Below, one piece after another: positions 33,950-41,605 of a DNA stretch of 41,605 nt. Below the pieces are notes generated by a model. That model did no database searches. It was not told the origin of the DNA and saw nothing but the letters and a program-made list of their open reading frames with translations. Source of the DNA: Phycisphaerae bacterium (GTDB lineage: Bacteria > Planctomycetota > Phycisphaerae > UBA1845 > PWPN01); NCBI GenBank assembly GCA_035384605.1, contig DAOOIV010000041.1:1-41605 (forward strand), in the 5' to 3' direction. The position numbers and the translations under genes were made by a program. Positions within the stretch are counted from its first letter, which is position 1. Each line of letters begins with the position of its first letter.

Positions 33950-35860
33950 GTGGACACGCACACGCTGGAGAAGATTGATTTCGATCGTGTTCGTCAGATC
34001 CTGGCAGAACATGCGAGCTGCGCGCTGGGACGGGCAATGGTCTCGAAGGTAAGACCCGTCGTGCGGGAGGACCTTGTTCGGCAATGGCTCCGGCAGATCG
34101 AGGAGATGATCGAGGCGAGCGCCACGATCGGACTCCCGCCGTTTGGGGGCGTTCGGGATGTTCGGGAAATCGTCCGTTCGGCCATTCCCCCCCACCTGCC
34201 GGAGCCGGCTGAGTTCGCCACCGTTGCCGAGACGCTCGAGGCGACTCACCGGATCGTCCGCTGGGGCGACAAGCTGAGCTCGGCATCCGGCGAACTGCGG
34301 CGAGTCTGCGACAAGATCGGCGACTTCCAGGCCATCGCGGACGTCATCCATCGAGTTATTGACGGCAGCGGCGAGGTTCGCGACGACGCCAGTGCCAAGC
34401 TCCGGGCCATTCGGACGGAGATTGCCAATGCCCGCATCAGCATCGGGCACGTATTCGACCGCATCCTTCGCGACCGGCATGTGACCCGCTGGCTGCGGTA
34501 CGCCAATGCCACTTTTCACGAAGATCGACTTGTCCTGCCGCTGGCGGCCGAGCACCGCGGGCGGGTACCGGGTATCGTGCACCGCAGCTCCGATTCGGGG
34601 GCCACGCTGTTTGTCGAGCCGGCCGAGGCCGTCGAACTGAACAACCGGATCATCACCCTCAAGAACGACGAGCAAACAGAGATCAGCCGCCTGCTCTGGA
34701 ACCTGACACACCAGTTGCACCTCAACAGCGTGGAAATCCTCAAGACTCTGGATGCCCTGGCCATCCTGGACCTGATCGCGGCCAAGGCGCGGTTTGCCCG
34801 ATCCTACGACCTGCACATTCCGCAGATCTCCAACGACGGCTCGCTGCGACTTCGGCAGGCAAGGCATCTCCTGCTGGTCGAGATGCAAAAACAGGCGGCG
34901 GGCCGCGGCGAAAAGCGCGAGGTCGTACCGATCGATATTCGCCTTGGGGATGATTTTGACATCCTGATCATCACCGGACCGAACACCGGCGGCAAGACCG
35001 TGGTTCTCAAGACAGTCGCACTGGCCTGCACGATGGCCCAGGCGGGCCTGCCCATACCCGCGGCCGAGGGAAGCCGCGTGCCGATCTATCACGATATTCT
35101 GGTGGACATCGGAGACGAACAGAGCCTTCAGCAGTCGCTCAGCACTTTCAGCTCCCATATCTCGCGGGTGATGGCCATGATCAAACACGCACGGCCGGGT
35201 ACGCTGATGCTCATCGATGAGCTCGGCGCGGGCACCGACCCGGAGGAGGGCGCCGCCCTGGGGCGAGCCATTGTGGCTGAGCTGCTCAAACGCAAGTGTC
35301 CGGCCCTGGTGACCACTCATCTGGGAGTGCTGAAGAGCCTGGCGTATACGGAGCCCCGCGCGGAAAACGCCTGTGTGGACTTCGACGCCCAGACGTTACG
35401 GCCGACGTACCGCCTGCTGATCGGCGAGCCGGGTAACAGCAACGCCATCAATATCGCCTCACGACTGGGCCTGCCGCCGCACATCGTCAAGGCGGCTCGG
35501 GCCTTCCTGGCCGACTCGCATCAGCAGCTCAGCCGCGCGATTGCCGGCACGTTGCAGTCGCGCCGCCTGGCGGAGCTGGCACGGCAGCAATCCGAAGCCG
35601 CTCGTGTCGAAGCGGAAAAGCAGCAGGCAGCCGCCGAAAACGCCCGTCGCGAACTCGAAGAGCAGCAGGCCCGCTTCGAACGTTGGGTCGCAATGATTCT
35701 TTCGCTCCAGCCCGGCCACCGCGTGCTCGTCCGGCGCTTCGACCGCGAGGGCACCATCGTCCGCATGCTCCTGCACAAGCAGATGGCCGTCGTCTCGGTC
35801 GGGGCGATGGAGATGGAAGTTCCGATCAAGGAGCTCTTGCCTGTGACGGACGATCATTGA
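33950..35860 (+). CDS. mutS2: MutS2-type ATPase without Smr domain
   Basis: A 636-residue protein. The core follows MutS2: start MDTHTLEKIDFDRVRQIL, a clamp and lever region, GIVHRSSDSGATLFVEP before the ATPase, Walker A GPNTGGKT at about 343, Walker B LMLIDELGAGTDPEEG at about 418, and TTHLGVLK at about 453. A long charged helix (residues about 540-585) and a short KOW-like end (PGHRVLVRRFDREGTIVRM) follow. The usual C-terminal Smr nuclease domain, about 80-150 residues, is missing; the frame closes after ELLPVTDDH. MutS2 binds branched DNA and, in other bacteria, helps to rescue collided ribosomes. GTG 33950 is the start that keeps the family N-terminus. The gene ends just before the repeat region. 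Confidence 0.85.
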   Translation: MDTHTLEKIDFDRVRQILAEHASCALGRAMVSKVRPVVREDLVRQWLRQIEEMIEASATIGLPPFGGVRDVREIVRSAIPPHLPEPAEFATVAETLEATHRIVRWGDKLSSASGELRRVCDKIGDFQAIADVIHRVIDGSGEVRDDASAKLRAIRTEIANARISIGHVFDRILRDRHVTRWLRYANATFHEDRLVLPLAAEHRGRVPGIVHRSSDSGATLFVEPAEAVELNNRIITLKNDEQTEISRLLWNLTHQLHLNSVEILKTLDALAILDLIAAKARFARSYDLHIPQISNDGSLRLRQARHLLLVEMQKQAAGRGEKREVVPIDIRLGDDFDILIITGPNTGGKTVVLKTVALACTMAQAGLPIPAAEGSRVPIYHDILVDIGDEQSLQQSLSTFSSHISRVMAMIKHARPGTLMLIDELGAGTDPEEGAALGRAIVAELLKRKCPALVTTHLGVLKSLAYTEPRAENACVDFDAQTLRPTYRLLIGEPGNSNAINIASRLGLPPHIVKAARAFLADSHQQLSRAIAGTLQSRRLAELARQQSEAARVEAEKQQAAAENARRELEEQQARFERWVAMILSLQPGHRVLVRRFDREGTIVRMLLHKQMAVVSVGAMEMEVPIKELLPVTDDH

Positions 35861-35923
35861 TGATCGGTGGCGGTGCTCCTCTTTCCGGCTCCCAGCAGAT
35901 TAAGCGTATCAGAGCATATGTGA

Positions 35924-36020
35924 AGCTCGGGCTGGCAGGTCTTCGCCGCCTCCGGCGGCTCCGACCGTGCCCTACCCATGTGAAACGTGTTCTTAAGAGC
36001 CATTGGTTCCTGGCTGTCAG
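35924..36020. repeat. 97-base direct repeat, copy 1
   Basis: Identical to copy 2 at 36081-36177 except for one base at the tenth position (T here, G there). It contains the short palindrome GCCGCCTCCGGCGGC. It lies 63 bases after the mutS2 stop, in a 330-base stretch without genes. Confidence 0.9.
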
Positions 36021-36080
36021 CGAGCATTCGGCAGGGCGGCGGCGAGGTCGCCGGGGCGACCGAGACCTGCCATATTGTTG
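36021..36080. repeat. Spacer between the 97-base repeats with hairpins
   Basis: The 60-base spacer has GGTCGCC/GGCGACC (36046-36052 with 36055-36061) and AGACCTGCC at 36063-36071, which pairs with GGCAGGTCT at 36091-36099 in copy 2. Strong local folding is expected. Its role is unknown. Confidence 0.6.
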
Positions 36081-36177
36081 AGCTCGGGCGGGCAGGTCTT
36101 CGCCGCCTCCGGCGGCTCCGACCGTGCCCTACCCATGTGAAACGTGTTCTTAAGAGCCATTGGTTCCTGGCTGTCAG
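36081..36177. repeat. 97-base direct repeat, copy 2
   Basis: Second copy, offset by 157 bases from the first, 96 of 97 bases identical. It ends 13 bases before the stop of the MetE-like gene on the minus strand, so it may form part of that gene's 3' end. Confidence 0.9.
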
Positions 36178-36190
36178 TCAGCCGTTAGCC

Positions 36191-37315
36191 TCATACCCGT
36201 GGCTTGGTCGAAGACAAGCGCTCTCGCAGTCGCGTGGCGGCGGCGACCAAGTGCGACAGTTTCTCGAACGCCTCGTCGATCGTCGGCGGCTCGACGGCCT
36301 CGGGAGCGAAACCGCAGTCGGGATTCAAGGCGATGCGATTGGGACTGAGGATCTCCGCCCCGGCGGCCGCGAGGGATTCGATCTGCTCCACCGTTGGAAT
36401 CTGTTCGCCTCGCACGTCGACGACGCCCATTCCAACGGACAGGTGTGAAGGCAGGAGCTTGAGGTCGCTGATGTCGCCTGTGTCCTTGTAGGCGAACTCG
36501 AGGTTAACGCGGTCAACCTTCAAATCCTTGAAGGCCGGCAGAAGCGGCTTGTAGTTGCCGGTCACGTCGCTGCGCCGCTTGTAGACGCTGTGGCAGCAAT
36601 GCAAGTGAGTCTCGGCGCGGAGGTTCTCGACCACGCGGTTGATGGCCGCGATCGCCATGGGGAGCTCTTTCTCCGGGTTCCATGCCCGCCGCAGACGCTC
36701 GTCGTGCGAACTGATCCCGGCCATGAGATCCCGGTCGCAGAAGTACACCAGCGCGGGATCGTCGATCTGCACGATGTCGATACCGGCCTGCACCAGCGCC
36801 CGTGCCTCGCGAGCCAAGATCTCGGTCAGGTGTTCAAGAAAGTGCTCCATGGTCGGGTAGGCCTCGCGGCTGTGATCGGCGTGCCAGTAGCGCAAGGCGA
36901 TCAGGAACGGGCTGGGCAGGGCGAACTTGGTCACCCGCTCGGTGTGACCGGCCAGGAAAGCCGCATCCTCGGCGAAGACCGGCTCCGTGGCGGCGATACG
37001 GCGGACGACAACGTCGGTGTACTTCACTTCGCCTTGATGCTCGTACCGACGACATTTCTCGAAACCGCCGATCCGTCCCAGCAGCTCGCGAATGTACTGT
37101 TCGCGCCGCCACTCGCCGTCGCTGACCACGTCCATGCCGGCCTCTTCCTGAAGCCGGATGGCAAACAGCACGAAGTCGTCCATGACGCGGGCCAGGCGCC
37201 CCGGATCCATCTGCTTGCGGCGGTCCAGGACGCTGAGCAGGGCCTTCGGCCGTGGCAGCGACCCGATCGGATGGGTGAAGAACGGCGGCAGCTTGGCGGT
37301 GCGATCAGTCTTCAA
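36191..37315 (-). CDS. Single-domain MetE-like (cobalamin-independent) methyltransferase
   Basis: A 374-residue protein matching only the C-terminal catalytic half of MetE. Zinc and substrate landmarks: HLHCCHSVY (His and Cys ligands), NLEFAY (Glu) and NPDCGF (Cys). The opening FTHPIGSLPRP and SDGEWRREQYIREL are typical. In full MetE (about 750 residues) this domain moves a methyl group from methyltetrahydropteroyl-glutamate to homocysteine. Stand-alone homologues in bacteria and archaea may use another methyl donor or protein. Start is ATG 37315, with no close alternative. No methionine-linked riboswitch is visible in the 133 bases to the divergent gene. Confidence 0.8.
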   Translation of the reverse strand: MKTDRTAKLPPFFTHPIGSLPRPKALLSVLDRRKQMDPGRLARVMDDFVLFAIRLQEEAGMDVVSDGEWRREQYIRELLGRIGGFEKCRRYEHQGEVKYTDVVVRRIAATEPVFAEDAAFLAGHTERVTKFALPSPFLIALRYWHADHSREAYPTMEHFLEHLTEILAREARALVQAGIDIVQIDDPALVYFCDRDLMAGISSHDERLRRAWNPEKELPMAIAAINRVVENLRAETHLHCCHSVYKRRSDVTGNYKPLLPAFKDLKVDRVNLEFAYKDTGDISDLKLLPSHLSVGMGVVDVRGEQIPTVEQIESLAAAGAEILSPNRIALNPDCGFAPEAVEPPTIDEAFEKLSHLVAAATRLRERLSSTKPRV

Positions 37316-37448
37316 GCGGATACTCTCCTATCCCGCAAGGACACCCAACGGCTGAGTCCGGCTATGCAGTCGGACGAGGCGGCGCTATTATAGCCGACAA
37401 TGGCGAAGGCGGCCGATTTCTGCACATTCAAGAACGGGACATCAACAC

Positions 37449-38897
37449 ATGAACAGTGTTTTCCTTGTCCGAAGAACGCGTTTACGCCACGCCTTATTTG
37501 GCTTGATGCTCATTGCCGTTTGTGCACCGGCCGTGTTTGGCAAGGCCGGTCCGGCATTCAAGCTCGTCGGCAAGGAGGTGTTCATTCCCGGCCGGCCGGG
37601 CGTGAGGGTGGTGGCCCAGGCCTTCTATGTTCGCAGCGAAGGCCAGGAGATGATCAGCCGGTACTCCGAGCAGACGAAGAGCGACAAGGCGGACATCGCG
37701 TATCAGCGGTTCTCCCACGACAACGGGCGGACATGGTCAACGCCCGCGATGCTGGTCACGAACGAGCGAGTATCCGGCGGCGCAGTGGGGCCGACGCCCT
37801 CGTCGGCCCATTCCGTCTCCGCACCGGTGACAAACGAATCCGCTCCCGGCGGCACGCGCCGGCGGGCCATGAAACCCGGGTTCGTCGATCCGACACGGGA
37901 CGTGCTCGTCACGGTGTTTCAGGAGGCGATCCTGCCGACGGATAATCCGCTCGAGGGCATGAAGTACTGGACGCTGCACTATGCCCTGAGCCGCGACGGC
38001 GGGAAGACGAACTACCACGAGGGGCCGATTGTCCACAAAGGGACGGAGTATTCTCACGAGCATCCTCTGCCGAACGTCTGGGTCGGAAAGAACTCGGCGA
38101 TGATCGGCGACACCGCCTGCGTGCCGATCAGAATCCGGACGGGAGAAATCCTCCAGCCGATCCAGATCACCCCGATCGGCCCCGACGGCGAATACTACAA
38201 CCCCGGCGGCGGGTACACCTATCACGATTCTGCCGTGCTGATCGCCCGATGGAACGACTCGGGCATTCTCGACTGGGAGTTGTCCAAGCTGGTGAAGGGC
38301 GACGCGACCCGTTCGACCCGCGGCATGCTCGAACCGACGATTATCGAGGCGCCTGACGGCCGCATTTTGATGGTGCTCCGCGGCAGCAATGACCGCAAAC
38401 CGGAACTGCCCGGCTACCGATGGTATGCGGTGTCCACCGACCACGGCCGAAGTTGGTCGCCACCCAAGCCGTGGACGTACGACAACGGCGAGTCCTTTCA
38501 CTCCCCGAGTTCGTGCAGCCAGCTTTTGGGGCACAGCAGCGGGCGCATCTGCTGGATCGGCAACATCAGCCCGTCAAACCCGCGCGGCAATTCGCCGCGC
38601 TACCCGCTGGTCATCGGCGAAGTCGATCCCGAGTCGCTGCTGCTGCGGAAGGATTCGGTTCTGGTGATCGACGATCGGCTGCCGGGTGAGCCGGAATGGA
38701 CGGCTCTCAGTAACTTCTATGCCCGCGAGGACCGCATCAGCCGCGAGATCGTCGTGCACCTCTCCCCGATAGGCAAAGGTCTTGCGCAGTCCTCACGGCC
38801 GGTTGTCCAGGCAACGCAACCGACCTTTGAGTGGACGGCCGATGCATGGGTGTACCGGATTGCGGTGCTGATGGCCGAGCCAAGAAAACGAGAATGA
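37449..38897 (+). CDS. Secreted sialidase-like (BNR-repeat) protein
   Basis: A 482-residue protein with a signal peptide (HALFGLMLIAVCAPAVFG). Asp-box repeats of sialidases are clear: SHDNGRTWSTP, SRDGGKTN and STDHGRSWSPP. Between them are FRIP-like and propeller strands (PTIIEAPDGRILMVLRGSND). The fold is a six-bladed exo-alpha-sialidase-type propeller. Planctomycetota carry many such proteins for breaking down sulphated or sialylated polysaccharides. The catalytic arginine triad cannot be assigned safely by eye, so enzyme activity is uncertain. Its 3' end faces that of trxB across 60 bases. Confidence 0.75.
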   Translation: MNSVFLVRRTRLRHALFGLMLIAVCAPAVFGKAGPAFKLVGKEVFIPGRPGVRVVAQAFYVRSEGQEMISRYSEQTKSDKADIAYQRFSHDNGRTWSTPAMLVTNERVSGGAVGPTPSSAHSVSAPVTNESAPGGTRRRAMKPGFVDPTRDVLVTVFQEAILPTDNPLEGMKYWTLHYALSRDGGKTNYHEGPIVHKGTEYSHEHPLPNVWVGKNSAMIGDTACVPIRIRTGEILQPIQITPIGPDGEYYNPGGGYTYHDSAVLIARWNDSGILDWELSKLVKGDATRSTRGMLEPTIIEAPDGRILMVLRGSNDRKPELPGYRWYAVSTDHGRSWSPPKPWTYDNGESFHSPSSCSQLLGHSSGRICWIGNISPSNPRGNSPRYPLVIGEVDPESLLLRKDSVLVIDDRLPGEPEWTALSNFYAREDRISREIVVHLSPIGKGLAQSSRPVVQATQPTFEWTADAWVYRIAVLMAEPRKRE

Positions 38898-38957
38898 TGA
38901 CGCGATGCAGTCGGCCATCGCGCCCCGATCCATCCGGCGCGGCTCCAAGGTTCTGTT

Positions 38958-39983
38958 CTACTCGATGCCCTGCTCGGCCAGCCATCGCTCGGCATCGATG
39001 GCCGCCTTGCAGCCCATGCCGGCGGCGGTGATGGCCTGTCGGTAAACGCTGTCGACGACGTCGCCGGCGGCAAAGACGCCGTCCACGCTGGTCGTCGTCC
39101 GGTAGGCATCCTTGAGCTTGACGTAGCCTTTCTGGTCGAGTTCGAGCTGCCCCTCGAGGAAAGCCGTTGCGGGGGTGTGTCCGATCGCCACGAACAGCCC
39201 GCCAACCGGCAGATCGCTGACCTCGCCGGTCTTGGTGTCCTTGAGCCGGACGCCGGTGATCAACTTGTCGCCGAGCACGTCAACGGGAATCTTGTTCCAG
39301 AGCACTTCGATCTTGGGGTTATCGAAGACCCGCTTCTGCATGATCTTGCTGGCGCGGAGCTGATCGCGGCGATGGATCATGAACACCTTCGAGGCGAATT
39401 TGGTCAGGTAGGTGGCTTCCTCGACCGCCGAATCGCCGCCGCCGACGACGGCGAGTTCCTTGTTGCGGAACACCGGCAGGGCTCCGTCGCAGACGGCGCA
39501 GGCGCTGACGCCGCCGCCGCTGCGGGCCAGCCGTTGTTCGTTGGGCAGGCCCAGCCAGTTGGCGGTGGCGCCGGTGGCGACGATCAGGCTGTGCGTTTCG
39601 ATCATCGTGGCGTCCTCGCCCCAGACCTTGAAGGGGCGTGCCGACAGGTCAACCTTGGTGACGTCGTGGTAGGAGTAGGAGTGGCCGTCGTCGGGGTTGG
39701 AGACATCGGGGTTCTGGCCGTTGTCGGTCTGAATCCGTGCGCCGAAACGAACGGCCTGCTGTTCCATCCGAGCCATGAGTTGCGGCCCGGTGATCCGTTC
39801 CGGAAAGCCGGGGAAGTTTTCGATCTCAGTGGTCAGCATGAGCTGACCGCCCGGCAAAACGGTCGAGGGAGTCTGCTTGGGGCGGCCAGCGAAGACCAAG
39901 GGCTTGAGGTTCGCCCGGGCGGCGTAAATCGCGGCCGTCCACGCCGCAGGCCCGGAACCAATGATGATGATCTTCTCAACCAT
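38958..39983 (-). CDS. trxB: Thioredoxin reductase
   Basis: A 341-residue FAD/NADPH flavoprotein. FAD site GSGPAAWTAAIYAARA, redox-active ACAVCDG, NADPH site VGGGDSAVEEA and second FAD motif GVFAAGDVVD are all present. It moves electrons from NADPH to thioredoxin in the cytosol. ATG 39983 follows GGGAGGTG closely and is preferred over GTG 39989, which lies inside that site. It differs from E. coli TrxB in an insertion of about 20 residues (TDNGQNPDVSNPDDGHSYSY) after the FAD domain start and in a tryptophan in the first motif; plant and fungal-type enzymes share the TTEIENFPGFPE loop. No thioredoxin gene is adjacent. Confidence 0.9.
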   Translation of the reverse strand: MVEKIIIIGSGPAAWTAAIYAARANLKPLVFAGRPKQTPSTVLPGGQLMLTTEIENFPGFPERITGPQLMARMEQQAVRFGARIQTDNGQNPDVSNPDDGHSYSYHDVTKVDLSARPFKVWGEDATMIETHSLIVATGATANWLGLPNEQRLARSGGGVSACAVCDGALPVFRNKELAVVGGGDSAVEEATYLTKFASKVFMIHRRDQLRASKIMQKRVFDNPKIEVLWNKIPVDVLGDKLITGVRLKDTKTGEVSDLPVGGLFVAIGHTPATAFLEGQLELDQKGYVKLKDAYRTTTSVDGVFAAGDVVDSVYRQAITAAGMGCKAAIDAERWLAEQGIE

Positions 39984-40393
39984 AATCACCTCCCAACGGC
40001 CGGACCGCGCTACACCGCAAAGCCTCGGTCTGGGCCGGTGTCTTGCCTTGCCGGTCCGATGACGGGCATGAATCGCGTGGCATACTCTGCTTCAGGGCGG
40101 GCGCCGCATCGGGAATCATGGCCTGCCCGCCGCAAGGCCGACCGTGCCGTCCGAAACGGCGACCGGCGATTGTAGCGCTGATCCTGTCGGGCGTCCACAC
40201 TGGCGTTCGGCAGGAAACGACCGTATAGTGCGGCAAGTGCCTGAGCCGATACACGACAGGAAGTCGGCGCGGGCAAAGTCTGTTTGCGTCCGCGACCTGC
40301 CGTCGAAAGGGCCTCTCACAGGTTCGCGGCCGGCGGTCCAACTGACAGCGGCGGTAGCCGAGTCACGTGGCCTCTCGTGGCGGACAGGACAAG
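39984..40393. other. Divergent intergenic region
   Basis: It lies between trxB (minus) and the SGNH hydrolase gene (plus). Both promoters should be here, but none is distinct. Short open frames look like chance. Confidence 0.4.
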
Positions 40394-41299
40394 ATGCTGA
40401 CCATGCGCATAGCCTTATTCTTCGCCGACGGGCGGGCGTACTTCCTGGGAATAGCGCTCGTCATCATCGGGCTGCTCGTGCTGGCGGCCGGCAAGAAACG
40501 CAAACCTTCAAGACGAATTCGCATCGTTCTGGCGGCTCGCGTCCTTCTGATCATGGGGGTCTTGTTTATTCTTCTTTCCGCTACACCCGCTCCCATATGG
40601 TTCTATGGTCTGTGGTTCATCACGATCGTCGCGTGGCTCATCCATCAGTCGGAGCCCATGCTGAAGCGCGAAGTCGGGATTGCTCTGCGGATCGGCTCGC
40701 TGCTGTTCTGTCTTGCCGCGGCTGGGATGGAGATTCCGCACCGGCTGCTGCCGAAGCTCGAACCGCAAGGACAGGAAAAAGTGTACGTCATCGGCGACTC
40801 GCTCAGCGCGGGCATGGGGACCGAGGAGATGACATGGCCCAAGGTGCTTGCGGCGGGCGTGCCCGTGGAGATCGTGGACCTGTCGGCCGCCGGGGCGACG
40901 GCCGGCACCGCCATGGAGCAAGCCAAGCGCGTGCCGCCGGGCCCGGCCATCATCGTGATCGAGATTGGCGGCAATGACCTTCTCGGGGGAACGCCCGGGC
41001 ACGTTTTTGAAAATGATCTTCGCCGACTTCTTGAGACGCTGAGCGGCGATTCCCGCCGGCTGGTCATGTTTGAACTACCTCTTCCTCCTTTCTTTAACAA
41101 GTACGGACGCATTCAGCGTCGGCTGGCGTCAGAGTTCGACGTCGCCCTGATCCCCAAGCGCATCCTGTCCGACGTGATCGGCTCGGCACGCGGCACGCTC
41201 GACGGCCTGCACCTGTCCGACGACGGCCACCGGCAGATCGCCGAGACAGTCCGCCGGGTCGTCAATCTGCCCGAACCGAGGGGCGTGCCGGCTTCGTGA
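40394..41299 (+). CDS. Membrane-anchored SGNH/GDSL hydrolase
   Basis: A 301-residue protein with three to four N-terminal membrane helices (residues about 5-110), then an SGNH domain. Block I is VIGDSLSAGMG (nucleophile Ser), block III is IGGNDLLGG, and block V is DGLHLSDDGH with catalytic Asp and His. The family contains esterases, lipases and acetyl-xylan or peptidoglycan deacetylases. The membrane anchor suggests action at the cell envelope. ATG 40394 follows AGGAC; a GTG at 40367 and ATG at 40403 are alternatives. It is transcribed alone. The substrate is unknown. Confidence 0.8.
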   Translation: MLTMRIALFFADGRAYFLGIALVIIGLLVLAAGKKRKPSRRIRIVLAARVLLIMGVLFILLSATPAPIWFYGLWFITIVAWLIHQSEPMLKREVGIALRIGSLLFCLAAAGMEIPHRLLPKLEPQGQEKVYVIGDSLSAGMGTEEMTWPKVLAAGVPVEIVDLSAAGATAGTAMEQAKRVPPGPAIIVIEIGGNDLLGGTPGHVFENDLRRLLETLSGDSRRLVMFELPLPPFFNKYGRIQRRLASEFDVALIPKRILSDVIGSARGTLDGLHLSDDGHRQIAETVRRVVNLPEPRGVPAS

Positions 41300-41605
41300 C
41301 CGTTCGGTCGGCAAGCGCGACGAACTGGAATCACCGCATCGACGCACACACTGACGGTCCTCAAGCACGGCCGGGGGTTTCTGCTCGACAGGAAGAAGGT
41401 CAAAGTCCAGCGATTAGTCGCGACGGCCGGAAGGGGGCCGCAGGTGGACACTGATTGCGGCGGAGAATTGCGGATGTGCTTGATGTTGGGTTTGTGTGGC
41501 GCGGGGGGGGCGGTCAAGACGGCGGCAGGTCGGCGCCCTGCTTCGTCGATGCGACTTGGCGGGGCTCTGACCCGCTGGTCCCAGATTCCCATCTGGGACC
41601 CTTCT
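41300..41605. other. Right-edge stretch without a recognised gene
   Basis: No convincing gene on either strand up to the window edge. A run of G residues lies near 41505-41512. Confidence 0.4.

Noticed and set aside
33719..35320. 533-residue open frame opposite mutS2
   Set aside because: It is antisense to a clear mutS2 gene; its length results from high GC content.
35924..36177. CRISPR-like array
   Set aside because: Only two copies, 97 bases long and 157 bases apart; repeat and spacer sizes do not fit CRISPR.

Overview
The window is GC-rich chromosomal DNA, most likely from a Planctomycetota bacterium of the Phycisphaerae type. The clues are a pseudopilin with a Phycisphaerae-like N-terminus, many lipoproteins and secreted proteins with beta-propellers, thrombospondin type 3 calcium repeats, and several very large multiheme cytochromes. 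The lineage is inferred from gene style only; no marker gene for taxonomy is present.

Left part (1-9005): the end of a WD40-repeat protein, then a four-gene oxyanion uptake operon. In that operon a ModA-type lipoprotein, a permease and an ATPase are followed by a second, WtpA-type binding protein. Next come a secreted carboxypeptidase-regulatory-domain protein, a convergent alpha/beta-hydrolase lipoprotein, a decayed IS4-family transposase start, and a DsbA-like thiol oxidoreductase.

Centre (9631-26378): a dense electron-transfer locus. The forward operon 9631-17307 encodes an outer-membrane beta-barrel, an NHL-propeller lipoprotein, a 12-heme cytochrome, a 4-heme cytochrome, a second NHL-propeller lipoprotein and an 8-heme cytochrome. 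Neighbours overlap by a few bases or sit close together. Facing it is a NapC/NirT-type membrane-anchored cytochrome with 12 heme sites, the natural candidate for taking electrons from quinol. Then follow a 1094-residue protein that fuses an NHL propeller to 20 CxxCH sites, an 8-heme cytochrome, two small calcium-repeat proteins and an 8-heme lipoprotein. I count 70 CxxCH sites plus one CX3CH and one CX4CH in seven proteins within about 17 kb. The simplest reading is a porin-cytochrome conduit that carries electrons from the inner membrane to the cell surface. The propeller lipoproteins would be structural partners of the cytochromes, since the same pairing occurs once as separate genes twice over and once as a fusion.

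Right part (26565-41605): tRNA-Ser(GGA), a threonine-aldolase-like enzyme, a pseudopilin, a XerC-type recombinase with a clear terminator, and a lipoprotein operon (TolB-like propeller, second lipoprotein, 68-residue protein). After these come a MutS2 lacking the Smr domain, a duplicated 97-bp non-coding repeat, a single-domain MetE-like methyltransferase, a secreted sialidase-like protein, thioredoxin reductase and a membrane-anchored SGNH hydrolase. These look like ordinary chromosomal genes, not a mobile island.
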